Numbered from the stretch's first letter, positions 1-24,794 are shown. The stretch is DNA of 64,000 bases from Actinokineospora terrae (GCF_900111175.1 NZ_FOGI01000003.1:428891-492890); one strand, 5' to 3'. Notes: generated from the letters alone by a model not told the origin. Made by a program: numbers and translations.

Positions 1-1
1 T

Positions 2-3000
2 GAGGGCGGCGATGAGCAGGTCCGGGTCGAGGTCGGCTTCGGGGATGTGGATGAGGCCGCCCCAGGTCGTGGGGTATTCGAGGGCGGCTGAGCGGCCGAA
101 ACCCCAGGTGGCGTCGTTGGCCGGGTCGTCGCCGGTGGTGATCGACCAGACCCTGGTGGACCGGGGCGCAAACGTTTGCACGGTGTGCAGGGTGGCCGGG
201 AGGTCCTGAGAGGTGATGACGCCCGCCAGGGGTGAGCCGGGGTCTTCGTGGACGACGGTGGCGCCGTGGGACCTCAGGGCGCGGGCGACGGAGTCGGGGG
301 TGTCGAGGAGGAGCCAGGTGCCGGTCAGGGGTGCCGTGGTGGGTCGCTTGTGGACTGGGGTCCATTCGGCTTGGTAGCGCCAGAGGGTGGTGTCGGCTTG
401 GCGGGTGGGCCAGTAGCGCTCGACCTGGAAGGCGTAGGTGGGCAGGTCGATGATCGGGCCTTGGGTGAAGAAGGCCCGCCAGTCGACGGGGATGCCCTGG
501 GTGTGGGCGGTGGCGACGGCGCGGATGAGGGTCGTGACGTCGTCGCGGCCCGCGCGCTGGGTCGGGATGCCGTCGACCAGCGCGGACAGGACGCCGTCCG
601 GGCCCAGCTCGATGAAGCGGGTCACACCTTGTGCGCGTGCCTCGGTGACCGCGTCGGCGAACCTGACCGTCTCGCGGACCTGCCGCACCCAGTACTCCGG
701 GGTGCTCGGGTCGCCCGTGGCGCTGCCCAGGAGCGGGATCGTCGGGGTGGCGAACGCGAGACCGCGCGCTACCTGCTCGAACTCGGCCAGCATCGGGCCC
801 ATCAGGTGGCTGTGGAAGGCGTGCGACACCGCGAGGGCCTTCACCCGGCGGGATTGTTCAACAAAACTACGATGCAGCTGTTCAACAATCCTACAATCCC
901 CCGATACGACAATTGAACGTTCCGAGTTGACGGCGGCGAGGTCGACCCCCGCGGGCAGTCCGCCGGGGAACTCGCGGGCGAGGTCGGCCTCGGAGATCTC
1001 GACGGCGAGCATGGCGCCGCCGGCGGGGAGGGCGCCCATCAGGCGGGCGCGGGCGGCGACGAGGGTGCAGGCGTCGGGGAGGGTGAGGATGCCCGCGACG
1101 TGGGCGGCGGCCAGTTCGCCGATGGAGTGGCCGATCAGCACGTCGGGATGGACGCCCCAGGACTCCAGCAAGCGGAAGAGGGCGACCTCCAGTGCGAACA
1201 GGGCGGGCTGGGCGATGGCGGTGTGGTCGAGGTCGGACTCGAACACCGCAAGGTCGAGGCCCAGTTCCACGCACACCTCGTCCAGCGCCCGCGCGAAGGC
1301 CGGGAACGCCCGCAGCGCGAGCCCCATCCCGGTGCGCTGGGCGCCCTGGCCGGTGAACACGAACGCCACCGCCCCACCAGTCGGCGCCCCCACGACGACA
1401 TCCGCCGATTCACGCCCCTCCGCCAGCGCGCGCAACCCCGCCGCCGGATCACCCGCCACCACCACGGCGCGGTGCTCGAACGAAGCCCGCCCCAAAGCCA
1501 ACGACCGCGCCAGATCCACCGGCTCGGCCACCACTCCCAGCAATCGCGCAGCCTGAGCCCGCAACGCCCCCACCGACCGCCCCGACACCAGGAACGGCAA
1601 CACCCCGGAACCGCCAGGCGCCACCGACAACGCCTCAGCGGGCCCCTGCGATACGACCCCAGGCGCATCGGCCCGCCCATGGCCCGACACGACCAACGGC
1701 GAAGCCTCAGAGCCCGAGGTCGGCGACGACAATGCCGCACCGCCCAGCGACACGACCCCAAGCGCATCGGCCTGCCCGGGGGCCGACTTGAGGAGCGGCG
1801 AAGCCTCGGAGCCTGGGGTCGGCACCGACAATGCCGCACCGCCCGGCGATACGCCCCCAGGCGCATCGGCCCGCCCGGGGGTCGACACGACGAACGGCGA
1901 GGCCGCACTGCCCGGCGGTGCGGCTGGCGACGCGCTAGCCCGTCCGGGGCTCGACATCAGGGACGGCGAGGCCTCAGAACCTTGGCTCGGCGCTGGCAGT
2001 GCCTCAGCATGCCCCGGCGGCGAGTCGGCCTGCTCGGGAACTGGGTCGCCTTGTTCGAGGATGATGTGGGCGTTGGTGCCGCTGACGCCGAAAGAGGAGG
2101 TGGCGGCTCGGCGGGGGCGGTCGTGGGTGGGCCAGGGGCGGGGGGTGGTGAGGAGTTGGACCTCGCCCCAGGGGACGTGGGGGGTGGGGGTTTGTGCGTG
2201 CAGGGTGGCGGGCAGGGTGGCGTGGCGGAGGGCCTGGACCATCTTGATGACGCCTGCCACGCCCGCGGCGGCCTGGGTGTGGCCGATGTTGGACTTGATC
2301 GAGCCCAGCCACAGGGGGGTGGCGCGGGACTGGCCGTAGGTCGCCAGGAGTGCGGCGGCCTCGATGGGGTCGCCGAGGGTGGTGCCGGTCCCGTGCGCCT
2401 CGACGGCGTCCACATCGGACGGGAGCAGGCGGGCGGCGGCCAGGGCCTGCTCGATCACGCGCTGCTGGGCTGGGCCATTGGGGGCGGTGAGGCCGCTGGA
2501 GGCGCCGTCCGAGTTCACGGCGGAGCCGCGGACCGTGGCCAGGACCGGGTGGCCGTTGCGGCGGGCGTCGGACAGGCGCTCCAGCAGCAGGACCCCGACG
2601 CCCTCGCCCCAGCCGGTGCCGTCAGCGGAGGCGGAGAAGGACTTGCAGCGGCCGTCGGCGGCCGTTCCCTCGTCGAAGCCGAAGCCCGCGAACATCATCG
2701 GGCCGGCCATCACCGTCACCCCGCCCGCGAGGGCCAGCGTGCACTCCCCCGACCGCAGCGCCTGCGACGCCAAGTGCAGTGCCACCAGGGACGACGAACA
2801 CGCCGTGTCCACCGTGACCGCGGGCCCCTGCAAACCAAGGCAGTAGGCCACTCGTCCGGATAGGACACTCCCCGCGTTGCTGGTTCCCAGGTACCCGTCC
2901 AGCACCTCCGGGGGAACCGAGGTCGCGTAGTCGTTGTACATCACGCCCGCGAAGACACCGGTCCGGCTGCCGCGCAACGAAAGCGGGTCGATGCCCGCCC

Positions 3001-3385
3001 GCTCCACGGCTTCCCAACTGGTGTGCAGCAACAGCCGCTGCTGCGGGTCCATCGCGAGCGCCTCACGCGGCGAGATCCCGAAGAACCCCGCGTCGAACCC
3101 GCCCGCGTCCGCCAGGAACCCGCCCTCGGCGGCGGTGGGCAGCGCGGCGAGGTCCCAGCCCCGGTCGGCAGGCAGCGGACCCAGCGCGTCGACGCCACCA
3201 GCGACCAGGTCCCACAGGTCCTCCGGTGTCTCGACCCCGCCCGGGTAGCGGCAGCCCATGCCGACGATCGCGATCGGCTCGACCGCCCGGTCCTCCAGCT
3301 CGCGCACCTGCTCGCGCGCCGCGCGCAGCTCACCGGTGGCCCGCTTGAGGTAGGCGAGCAGCTTCTCCTCGTCGGCCTGCGCCAT
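2..3385 (-). CDS. Type I modular polyketide synthase, N-terminal part (KS-AT-KR...; truncated by window edge)
   Basis: The ATG at 3385 follows a GAGAGG ribosome site and lies 10 bp after the stop of the upstream PKS, so the two are co-transcribed. The first 30 residues form a charged coiled-coil docking segment. A KS follows with DTACSSS (active Cys near residue 195) and the two His motifs EAHGTGT and NIGHTQ. The AT has GHSIGE (Ser near 753) and HAFH (near 855), the signature of malonyl-CoA selection. Directly after the AT the chain enters the structural half of a ketoreductase ([12 protein letters not shown]), so no DH precedes it. The reading frame is open to base 2 and the gene continues outside the window. 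Two oddities are a repeat-expanded KS-AT linker (about 1640-1985) and a low-GC patch in the AT. It should act as the module after module 3 of the neighbouring protein. Confidence 0.95.
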   Translation of the reverse strand, partial: MAQADEEKLLAYLKRATGELRAAREQVRELEDRAVEPIAIVGMGCRYPGGVETPEDLWDLVAGGVDALGPLPADRGWDLAALPTAAEGGFLADAGGFDAGFFGISPREALAMDPQQRLLLHTSWEAVERAGIDPLSLRGSRTGVFAGVMYNDYATSVPPEVLDGYLGTSNAGSVLSGRVAYCLGLQGPAVTVDTACSSSLVALHLASQALRSGECTLALAGGVTVMAGPMMFAGFGFDEGTAADGRCKSFSASADGTGWGEGVGVLLLERLSDARRNGHPVLATVRGSAVNSDGASSGLTAPNGPAQQRVIEQALAAARLLPSDVDAVEAHGTGTTLGDPIEAAALLATYGQSRATPLWLGSIKSNIGHTQAAAGVAGVIKMVQALRHATLPATLHAQTPTPHVPWGEVQLLTTPRPWPTHDRPRRAATSSFGVSGTNAHIILEQGDPVPEQADSPPGHAEALPAPSQGSEASPSLMSSPGRASASPAAPPGSAASPFVVSTPGRADAPGGVSPGGAALSVPTPGSEASPLLKSAPGQADALGVVSLGGAALSSPTSGSEASPLVVSGHGRADAPGVVSQGPAEALSVAPGGSGVLPFLVSGRSVGALRAQAARLLGVVAEPVDLARSLALGRASFEHRAVVVAGDPAAGLRALAEGRESADVVVGAPTGGAVAFVFTGQGAQRTGMGLALRAFPAFARALDEVCVELGLDLAVFESDLDHTAIAQPALFALEVALFRLLESWGVHPDVLIGHSIGELAAAHVAGILTLPDACTLVAARARLMGALPAGGAMLAVEISEADLAREFPGGLPAGVDLAAVNSERSIVVSGDCRIVEQLHRSFVEQSRRVKALAVSHAFHSHLMGPMLAEFEQVARGLAFATPTIPLLGSATGDPSTPEYWVRQVRETVRFADAVTEARAQGVTRFIELGPDGVLSALVDGIPTQRAGRDDVTTLIRAVATAHTQGIPVDWRAFFTQGPIIDLPTYAFQVERYWPTRQADTTLWRYQAEWTPVHKRPTTAPLTGTWLLLDTPDSVARALRSHGATVVHEDPGSPLAGVITSQDLPATLHTVQTFAPRSTRVWSITTGDDPANDATWGFGRSAALEYPTTWGGLIHIPEADLDPDLLIAAL
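852..930 (-). other. Low-GC, codon-deviant patch inside the AT domain
   Basis: About 80 bp of markedly AT-rich sequence sits inside the otherwise very GC-rich AT coding region. It encodes SIVVSGD through FVEQSRR using codons rare here (ATT, GTA, TTT, AGT, GTT). It contains the short repeat tgttgaaca twice. A homologous patch occupies the same AT position in module 1 of the upstream PKS (16416-16494). The frame is intact, so it is not an insertion that breaks the gene. Confidence 0.7.
1640..1985 (-). repeat. In-frame 99-bp tandem repeat in the KS-AT linker
   Basis: Three near-complete copies of a 99-bp (33-codon) unit plus a shortened fourth lie between the KS and AT. The marker ggcgaagcctc or a close variant recurs at about 1698, 1797, 1896 and 1965. 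On the minus strand each unit encodes G-S-E-A-S-P-(L/F)-V-V-S followed by a Pro/Gly/Ala-rich stretch with R-A-D-A-P-G. The last copy runs into the normal linker strand PFLVSGRS, so the array looks like tandem amplification of the KS-AT linker itself. Its length is a multiple of three and the frame is kept. Confidence 0.85.
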
Positions 3386-3395
3386 GACCGTCCTC

Positions 3396-18581
<15,186 letters not shown>

Positions 18582-18667
18582 CTACCAGGACCTCTCGGGC
18601 GGCGCACGACCGGCTGCGGGCGCGCGGAAACCGCACCGCGCGCAATTGGCACCTCTTCCGCGCGCCA

Positions 18668-18714
18668 ACCATAAAGACGGCGGTCCCGACCGGACAACCC
18701 CTAGCAGGCCCCTA
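18668..18714 (-). promoter_or_regulatory. Probable PKS promoter with two TAGGGG boxes
   Basis: Read on the minus strand, two TAGGGG hexamers (18709-18714 and 18698-18703) are one helical turn apart. The second abuts a -35-like TTGTCC (18692-18697). After 18 bp comes TATGGT (18668-18673) as a plausible -10. The boxes overlap the stop of the P450 gene and lie about 90-130 bp upstream of the PKS start. The same box-plus-TTG arrangement recurs at 19997-20008, 20064-20075 and 23864-23876, which suggests a pathway-specific activator that contacts the -35 region. Promoter activity is inferred. Confidence 0.5.
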
Positions 18715-19956
18715 CTACCGCACGGCCACCGGGAACTGGAGCATCCCCCTGATAATAAAGGAATCCCGGCGCCGCACCTGGCCGACCCGGCGCAGGTCCG
18801 GCAGCCGCGCGGCGAGCGCGACCAACGCGATCTCGGCCTCGATCCGCGCCAGCGCCGCGCCGAGGCAGAAATGGATTCCGGCGGAAAAGGACAACGTGTC
18901 CGGACCCGATTCCCGGGTGATGTCGAAACGCTCCGGCGCGGAATAGACCTCCGGGTCTCGGTTGGCCGCGCCCGCGCAGATCGCCAGTTCCGTGCCAGCC
19001 GGGACCAGGTGGCCGTCGAGCTCGACATCGGTGTGCGCGATGCGCCGGTACTGCTGGACCGGGGTGTCGTAGCGCAACGTCTCCTGCACCACCGCGGGGG
19101 CGAGCGAGGGGTCGGCCTTGAACATCTCCCACTGCTCCGGGTGCCGCAGCAGCGCGCGCACCGCGTTGCCGATGAGGTTGACCGTGGTCTCGGTGCCCGC
19201 CAACGGGAGGAACATGCACAGCGGCACCAGTTCGTCCATCGCCAGGCGGCCGTCGTCCACGGCGGGCAGCAGGTCGCTGATCAGGTCGTCGGCCGGGTCG
19301 GCCCGGCGCTCGGCGATGATGTCGGTGAACATGACCGTCATCTCGGCGATCGCGGCCCGCACGTCCCTGGCCACCTCGACCGAGGCGACGCCGTCGAGCA
19401 GGTACGCCATCCGCCTGCTGAGCTGGAAGAACGACCGCCGGTGCCGCTGCGGGATGCCGACGAGGTCGCCGATCACCCGCAGCGGCAACTGCTGGGCGAA
19501 GGCGCTCATCAGGTTGAACTCCGCGCGCCCGGCCAGGATCCGGTCGATCAGCTCGTCGGACACCTGCTCGGCCACCGGGGTCCACCGCTGGAGCCTGCGC
19601 GGGTTGAGCGAGGGCACCGACAGCTTGCGCAGCCTGGTGTGCTCCGGCGGGTCGAGGCCGAGCATGGAGTTGTCGAACGGCATGAACTCCGGCGCCTTCG
19701 TGCCGTCCGCGCGGCGCACGCCGAACCGCTTGTCCCGCAACACCTTGTTGGCCAGCTTGTGGCTCGCGGTCACCCACACGCCCAACCCGCTGCGGTGCAA
19801 CGGGCCGCGGGCGCGCACGTGCTCGTAGAGCGGGTACGGGTCCTCCGGCGCGCGCAGCAACTGCGCGTACGGGTCGCCGCGGTCGCTGACGGCCCGCAAG
19901 TGGTCCTGCCACAGCGCCATCTGCGCCCGCGCCTGGCGGTCCGCGAGGTCGGTCAT
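18715..19956 (-). CDS. Cytochrome P450 monooxygenase
   Basis: This 413-residue soluble bacterial P450 shows the I-helix oxygen-activation motif AGTETT, the K-helix ExxR in ETLRYD, and the haem-thiolate loop FSAGIHFCLG with its cysteine. The length is typical of class I actinomycete P450s, which need separate ferredoxin partners; none is encoded nearby. It is the first gene of the leftward transcript, 133 bp ahead of the large PKS, so it probably hydroxylates or epoxidises the polyketide after or during assembly. The Glu in AGTETT replaces the more common Asp and is a frequent variant. The site of oxidation cannot be predicted. Confidence 0.95.
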   Translation of the reverse strand: MTDLADRQARAQMALWQDHLRAVSDRGDPYAQLLRAPEDPYPLYEHVRARGPLHRSGLGVWVTASHKLANKVLRDKRFGVRRADGTKAPEFMPFDNSMLGLDPPEHTRLRKLSVPSLNPRRLQRWTPVAEQVSDELIDRILAGRAEFNLMSAFAQQLPLRVIGDLVGIPQRHRRSFFQLSRRMAYLLDGVASVEVARDVRAAIAEMTVMFTDIIAERRADPADDLISDLLPAVDDGRLAMDELVPLCMFLPLAGTETTVNLIGNAVRALLRHPEQWEMFKADPSLAPAVVQETLRYDTPVQQYRRIAHTDVELDGHLVPAGTELAICAGAANRDPEVYSAPERFDITRESGPDTLSFSAGIHFCLGAALARIEAEIALVALAARLPDLRRVGQVRRRDSFIIRGMLQFPVAVR

Positions 19957-19996
19957 GGTCCCTCCCGCGCCACGCTAGACCGCGCGTCCCCCCTAA

Positions 19997-20008
19997 CCTC
20001 AACCCCTA
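19997..20008 (-). promoter_or_regulatory. TAGGGG-TTGAGG element upstream of the P450
   Basis: On the minus strand TAGGGG (20003-20008) is followed at once by TTGAGG, a possible -35. The -10 region is weak (TCTAGC, 17 bp on). It lies 41-52 bp upstream of the P450 start and is the leftward partner of the rightward element at 20064-20075. Confidence 0.4.
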
Positions 20009-20063
20009 GGGCCATTGCGCCGTTCCGGTCGTGGGCACCCTGGACACCGTCCGGCGCCGCTGC

Positions 20064-20075
20064 TAGGGGTTGCCC
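20064..20075 (+). promoter_or_regulatory. TAGGGG-TTGCCC element upstream of the broken thioesterase
   Basis: TAGGGGTTGCCC in plus orientation, about 80 bp upstream of the thioesterase start, repeats the box-TTG arrangement of the P450 and PKS promoters. Together with 19997-20008 it makes a back-to-back pair in the divergent intergenic space. Confidence 0.4.
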
Positions 20076-20155
20076 GTCGTCACCGGCTGCCGGCACTTTG
20101 GCCCCCAGGCGCCGGAAAGTCCCCAACGCCCGCGCGCGGAGAGGACCCGGAGGCC

Positions 20156-20823
20156 ATGGGCGCGCACGGCGTGGGTGACTCGTGGGTGCACCGGCTGCGC
20201 GCGGCGTCGCGGCCGGGCTGCCGCCTGGTCTGCTTCCCGCCCGAGGGGGCCTCGGCGACGTTCTTCCTACAGCTGGCCCAGTCCATCGCGCGGCCGGTCG
20301 AGGTGCTCGGCGTGCAGTACCCCGGGCGCCGCGACCGCAGGCACGAGCAGCCGGTCGCCTCGGTCACCGAACTCGCCGACCTGGTCAGCGCCGAGCTCAC
20401 CCGCCGGACCGACCTGCCGATCGCGCTGTTCGGCCACGGCCTCGGCTCCGCCGTCGCCTTCGAGACCGCGGTCCGCGTCGAACGCGCGGGCCACCGCCCC
20501 ATCGCGCTGTTCGCCTCGGGCGCCCCCAGCCCGTCGCGCCTGGGAACGCCCGCCTACCTGGACACCGGCGAGTTCACCCAGCCGACCCGGTTCCCCGCGC
20601 CCACCCCGCTGAGCACCCTGCGCGACGACCTGCGCGCCAGCGAGACCTACCGCTGGCACCCCGGCAACCAGGTCTCCTGCCACATCCTCACCATGATCGG
20701 CGACACCGACCCCGCGCGTTCGAACTCCAACTCTTCGCGGGCGGACACGGATACCTGACATCCTTCGTGTCCACAGTGGCCAACACCGTCTCCGAACGCA
20801 TCACCGCCCTCTGCACCGGCTAG
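20156..20823 (+). pseudogene. Degenerate type II thioesterase
   Basis: The ATG at 20156 follows GGAGG. The protein matches the alpha/beta-hydrolase type II (editing) thioesterases of PKS clusters: CFPPEGASATFF, QYPGRRDRR and GDTDP are all present. Two lesions are visible. The nucleophile elbow reads G-H-G-L-G instead of G-H-S-x-G, with Gly at residue 95 where Ser is required. After GDTDP the frame is lost: the continuous frame ends in an unrelated tail at 20758, while the true C-terminus (FELQLFAGGHGYL...) continues in another frame to the TAG at 20821-20823. About a dozen residues (AWREVTTGW) are missing at the junction. A nearly identical copy of the C-terminus lies at 21006-21111. It is probably non-functional, since the intact paralogue at 24045 can supply editing. 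Confidence 0.85.
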
Positions 20824-20969
20824 CCGGCACAGCGACCCTGCCCTACAGAGAACGCCATTCCAGCCAACCGGCAGGACGACCGGCCGGACCGCAACGCACC
20901 CCACCGCCGACACCGGACGCTACCCGGCACGAACCCCGCATCGGCGCCACCACTGAGCCCAATAGCCCC

Positions 20970-21111
20970 GCACGCCCCCGCCTGGCGCGAGGTCACCACC
21001 GGCTGGTTCGAACTCCAACTCTTCGCGGGCGGACACGGATACCTGACATCCTTCGTGTCCACAGTGGCCAACACCGTCTCCGAGCGCATCACCGCCCTCT
21101 GCACCGGCTAG
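20970..21111 (+). pseudogene. Duplicated 3' end of the thioesterase gene
   Basis: Bases 21006-21111 repeat 20718-20823 with one mismatch in 106 bp, including the stop codon. Just upstream of this copy the frame also encodes HAPAWREVTTGW, the very residues missing at the junction in the first copy. This copy therefore holds the more ancestral C-terminus. The ~180 bp between the copies (20824-21005) carries no recognisable gene apart from that short stretch. The arrangement suggests a tandem duplication followed by deletion. Confidence 0.85.
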
Positions 21112-21132
21112 CCCGCCCGACCAAGGGCCGGA

Positions 21133-23610
21133 TTACCTTGCCCCGCCGAGAAGACCTGATGCTCCCCTGTGGACGGACAGGCCTGCGTGCAGGTCGGCGC
21201 GCTTGCGGACGCCCAGTTTGCGGTAGATCTTCGTCAGGTGCTGTTCCACCGTGCTGATGGTGATGAACAGCTTGTGCGCGATCTCCCGGTTCGTGTGCCC
21301 CAGTGCCGCGAGGGTGGCGACGCGGTGTTCGGCGTCGCTGAGGGTGGTGTGGTCGTGGGTGTCGCGGCGGGCGGGCAGGCGGGTGAGCAGGGCGCCGACC
21401 CCGCAGGCCGAGGCTTCGTCGGCGGCGTTCTTGGCGACCCGGCGGGCTCGGGTGGTGTCGCCGCGGGCGGCGATGGCGGCGGAGAGTTCGGCGGTGGTGA
21501 CAGCGGCGGAGTAGCGGTCGCCGGTGGCGCGGAAGGAATCGGCGGCTTCCTGGAGCAGGCGAACGGGTTGGTGGCCCGCGAGGGCGAAGACGCGGACCGT
21601 GCGGGCGCGGGTGTGGTGGGCGGCCGCGGCGGGCAGGTCGGCCTGGGCGCGGGCCAGGTGGGTCGCGGCGCGGCGGCGGCCGAAGCGCAGGTGGGCCTCG
21701 GCGAGGTCGGTGCGCCAGGGCACGAGACCGGGCAGGTCGGCACCGGCGGCGGTGACGATGCGGCCGCAGGCCTGGAAGTCGGCGATGGCGGCGAGGACCC
21801 GGTCCGAGGCGAGGTAGTGGTGACCGCGGGCGCGCAGGTACCTGGCGCCGATCAGGGTGTCGCCCATGTCGTCCGGCACCACCTCGCGCAGCGCCGGGCT
21901 GTCGGTGATCCCCATCGCCGTGTCGGCGGCGATCATCGTCGCCAGCGGCAGCCCGATCAGCACGCCCCACGACCGCGCGGGCAGCAGGTCCAGGCTGCGC
22001 TGGGCGGTCTCGCACGCCGACCGCACCGCGCCCTGGCGCAGTTCGACCTCCGCGCTCACCGCCCCCAGCAGCGCCAGCCACGTCGTCGCCCTGCGCTGCT
22101 CGGCCTCGCCGATCAGCTTGAGGCACCACCGCTCGGCCAGGTCGACCCGGTCGGCCAGCACCAGCGCGGTCACCGCGCCTGCCAGCACCTCGACCGTCCG
22201 GTCCCCCAGCGGGCACGCGTGCAGCACCTGCTCGGCGTTGGCCACCACATCGGTCAGCGCCCCGCCGGTGAGCCCGGGGAGCAACGCGGCCGCGGCCCGC
22301 TCCCAGGGGGTGAACACCGACAACGACAGCCGGGAGCCGCGGATCCACTGGTTGGCCAAAGCCAGCCCGACGTCCTCTGTGGAGCTGTCCGGTTCGCTGT
22401 GCCACAGCGTGAAGCGCAGCGCGGTCACGGGGTCCACTTCGGACAGGAAGTGCGCGTCGGCCGGGTTGTGCCGCCAGAGGGCGCCTGCCAGGTCGGCCGC
22501 GGTCTGCTCCCGGACCCGGCCCGAGGTCATCGGCAGGGCGAGTTCGAGGCAGCGGACCGCGAACTCGCCGCGGTCGGTGGCGATGGCGTCGAGCGCGGCC
22601 GCCCGCAGCACCTCGACCACCCACTCGTCCAGCACCTGCTCGGCCACCTCGCCGGAGGCGACCACCAGCCGGGCCACGTCCATCGGTCGCGCGCGACGCC
22701 GGTGCAGGACCCGCGCCGCGCGCAGGTGTAATCGGGCCGACTCGGCGGGCGTGAGGCCACCGAGCACGGCGGTGCGGATCGCCTCGTGCCGCAGCCGCCA
22801 GCCCACCAGCACCCCGGCCGAGGTGAGCACGCCGGTCAGCCGCGCGGCCACCGCCTCGGTCTGGTCGGTCAGCTCGGCCAGCGCGCCTGGCGACGACCAG
22901 GTCTCCAGCACCGCCAGCGCCCTGGCGACGGCCAGCAGCCGCGGCTCCCAGCGGTGCAGGCAGGCGACGACGGCCTGGCGGAAGGCGAACCCCGGCTCGG
23001 CGGCGGTCGGGTCGGACCGGTTGTCGGCGATCAGCGCGTGCAGCAGCAGCGGGTTCCCGCCGGTGACGCGGTGGTAGGCGACGGCGGCGGTGTCGTCGCC
23101 GAGTTCGGCGCGCAGCAGTTCGGCGACCCCGGACTCGGTCAGCAGCCCCAGCCGCAGCCGGTGGTCGGCGTGCGTGGTCAGCGGTCCGGACAGCAGCTCC
23201 CAGTCGGTGACCACCAGCAGCACCGGCAGTCCGACCGCCCTGGCGCGCAGCTGCGCCAACAGCCCCAGCGACGCCGCGTCCACGTGCTGGACGTCGTCCA
23301 CCGCGAGCACGACGGACCGCTCCCGCGCCACGCCGAGGACCCGGTCGACGAACTCGCCCTCCGCCGCGGGCAGCCCGGACTCCAGCTGGCGGACCGCGCC
23401 CAGCGGGATGTCCCGCTCCCCGCGCGACCCGGACGCCGACAGCAGCAGCGCCCCGGAGTCGGCGACCCGGTCGGCGAACAGGTCGAGCAGGCTCGACTTG
23501 CCGCTGGCGGGCCCGCCCGCCACCGCGACCACCCTGGCACCGCCCAACGCGCACTCGGCCAGGTGGCCGACCAACGCCTCGACCGCGCTGCCGCGTTCGA
23601 CCAGTGCCAT
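21133..23610 (-). CDS. LAL-family (LuxR-type) transcriptional regulator
   Basis: The 825-residue protein starts at the ATG at 23610, behind GGAGGGAAGG. The N-terminal STAND-type ATPase has Walker A GGPASGKSS and Walker B VVLAVDDVQ. A long helical, TPR-like middle follows. The last ~65 residues form a LuxR/GerE helix-turn-helix (LGHTNREIAHKLFITISTVEQHLTKIYRKLG, segments). LAL proteins are usual pathway-specific activators of actinomycete polyketide clusters. This one is transcribed away from the thioesterase at 24045 and is paralogous to the regulator at 26244-29105, sharing the start MALVERG and the HTH sequence. It is a good candidate to bind the TAGGGG-TTG elements; that link is inferred. 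Confidence 0.95.
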   Translation of the reverse strand: MALVERGSAVEALVGHLAECALGGARVVAVAGGPASGKSSLLDLFADRVADSGALLLSASGSRGERDIPLGAVRQLESGLPAAEGEFVDRVLGVARERSVVLAVDDVQHVDAASLGLLAQLRARAVGLPVLLVVTDWELLSGPLTTHADHRLRLGLLTESGVAELLRAELGDDTAAVAYHRVTGGNPLLLHALIADNRSDPTAAEPGFAFRQAVVACLHRWEPRLLAVARALAVLETWSSPGALAELTDQTEAVAARLTGVLTSAGVLVGWRLRHEAIRTAVLGGLTPAESARLHLRAARVLHRRRARPMDVARLVVASGEVAEQVLDEWVVEVLRAAALDAIATDRGEFAVRCLELALPMTSGRVREQTAADLAGALWRHNPADAHFLSEVDPVTALRFTLWHSEPDSSTEDVGLALANQWIRGSRLSLSVFTPWERAAAALLPGLTGGALTDVVANAEQVLHACPLGDRTVEVLAGAVTALVLADRVDLAERWCLKLIGEAEQRRATTWLALLGAVSAEVELRQGAVRSACETAQRSLDLLPARSWGVLIGLPLATMIAADTAMGITDSPALREVVPDDMGDTLIGARYLRARGHHYLASDRVLAAIADFQACGRIVTAAGADLPGLVPWRTDLAEAHLRFGRRRAATHLARAQADLPAAAAHHTRARTVRVFALAGHQPVRLLQEAADSFRATGDRYSAAVTTAELSAAIAARGDTTRARRVAKNAADEASACGVGALLTRLPARRDTHDHTTLSDAEHRVATLAALGHTNREIAHKLFITISTVEQHLTKIYRKLGVRKRADLHAGLSVHRGASGLLGGAR

Positions 23611-24044
23611 CCGGCCTTCCCTCCACACCCGGCGAGCGGCGTCCGACCCGGCAATCTACTCCGCTTGGCCGGTATCGGAGAAGTGACGACCATTGCCGGG
23701 AAGACATTTTCCCGTTAACGCCACGGGGTAGCAGGCCTTTTCCCGGACCGGGGTCGAATAGGGGTGGACAGGGGTGGACACCCGGCGCCCCTGCTCGACC
23801 TACCCGCAGGTCAGGAGCGATTGACGCCGGTACCGGGGTGGTGAGCGGGTTCCACCGGCCGGATAGGGGGTTGTCCGGCGGCGACCCGCCCTGGGATCGT
23901 CGGATTTCGGCGGTAGGAGAAACAGCCGTCGAGCATTCCCCAGCGATTCCGCGCCGGCGCGGGCATTGCGGTCGGCACCGCCGAGAGCGGGCACCGTGGC
24001 ACCATCGCCCTGTAGGGACTCGCAGGGGAGAGAGGACTAGAGGG
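23611..24044. other. Divergent intergenic region between LAL regulator and type II thioesterase
   Basis: No credible gene is seen in these 434 bp. They carry the TAGGGGG-TTGTCC element at 23864-23876 and a related TAGGGGTGGACA at about 23758. The part next to the regulator (about 23690-23750) is relatively AT-rich and could hold its promoter. Confidence 0.6.
23864..23876 (+). promoter_or_regulatory. TAGGGGG-TTGTCC element upstream of the type II thioesterase
   Basis: The plus-strand TAGGGGGTTGTCCGG matches the minus-strand TAGGGGTTGTCCGG in front of the PKS with one extra G. It lies about 170 bp upstream of the intact thioesterase. TTGTCC can serve as the -35; no convincing -10 is seen 17-18 bp further. 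Confidence 0.45.
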
Positions 24045-24794
24045 ATGAGCACGGATCTGTGGCTGCGCCGGTTCCACCCGGCACCGCAAGCGGCCACGCG
24101 GCTGTTGTGCCTACCGCACGCCGGTGGCTCTGCCAGCTACTTCTTCCCGGTGTCGCGCGCGCTGAGCCCCCGGATCGAGGTCGTGGCCGTGCAGTACCCG
24201 GGGCGGCAGGACCGGCGCCTCGAACCGTGCGTCGAGACCATCGCCGAGCTGGCCGACCAGATCGCCGATGTGCTCCCCCCGTACCTCGACAAGCCGCTGA
24301 CCGTCTTCGGGCACAGCATGGGCGCCTCGGTGGGCTTCGAGCTGGCGCTGCGGCTCCAGGAGCGCGGGACCGTCGTGCACGGCCTGGTCGTGTCCGGCCG
24401 CCGCGCCCCGTCGGCGCTGCGCGACGAGCGCAACCACGAGCTCGACGACGACGGCCTGATCCGCGAGATCAAGCGGCTCGACGGCACCGAGTCCCAGCTG
24501 CTCGACGACGACGAGATCCTGCGCATGGTGCTGCCCTCGATCCGCGCGGACTACAAGGCGGCCGAGACCTACCGGCGCGTCGACGGCCCCCGCCTCAAGG
24601 CCAGGGTGCTGGCGCTGACCGGGGACGACGACCCCAAGGCCACGCTGGCCGAGGTGGACAAGTGGGCCGACCACACCGACGGTGGCTACGAGCGCGAGGT
24701 CTACCCCGGCGGGCACTTCTACCTCAACAGCCACGTCCCCGCGGTGCTCGACCGGATCCGCGCGCACGTCGGCTCGCTCTCCACAGTGGACTAG
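24045..24794 (+). CDS. Type II (editing) thioesterase, alpha/beta hydrolase
   Basis: This 249-residue protein starts at the ATG at 24045. The family signature is complete: CLPHAGGSASYF near the N-terminus, QYPGRQDRR, nucleophile elbow GHSMGA (Ser ~91), the acid in GDDDP, and catalytic His in GGHFYL (~224). Such stand-alone thioesterases hydrolyse aberrant acyl groups stalled on PKS carrier proteins. It is the intact counterpart of the broken copy at 20156. Its location in the cluster and the shared promoter element argue for co-regulation with the PKS. The length is normal for the family. Confidence 0.95.
   Translation: MSTDLWLRRFHPAPQAATRLLCLPHAGGSASYFFPVSRALSPRIEVVAVQYPGRQDRRLEPCVETIAELADQIADVLPPYLDKPLTVFGHSMGASVGFELALRLQERGTVVHGLVVSGRRAPSALRDERNHELDDDGLIREIKRLDGTESQLLDDDEILRMVLPSIRADYKAAETYRRVDGPRLKARVLALTGDDDPKATLAEVDKWADHTDGGYEREVYPGGHFYLNSHVPAVLDRIRAHVGSLSTVD

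Noticed and set aside
852..930. Low-GC patches in the AT domains read as insertion sequences or frameshifts.
   Set aside because: The minus-strand frame is open and encodes normal AT sequence on both sides and within, so nothing is interrupted.
1640..1985. The 99-bp tandem array as a CRISPR array.
   Set aside because: The units are contiguous, in frame and coding, with no spacers. No CRISPR-like array or cas gene was seen anywhere in the window.
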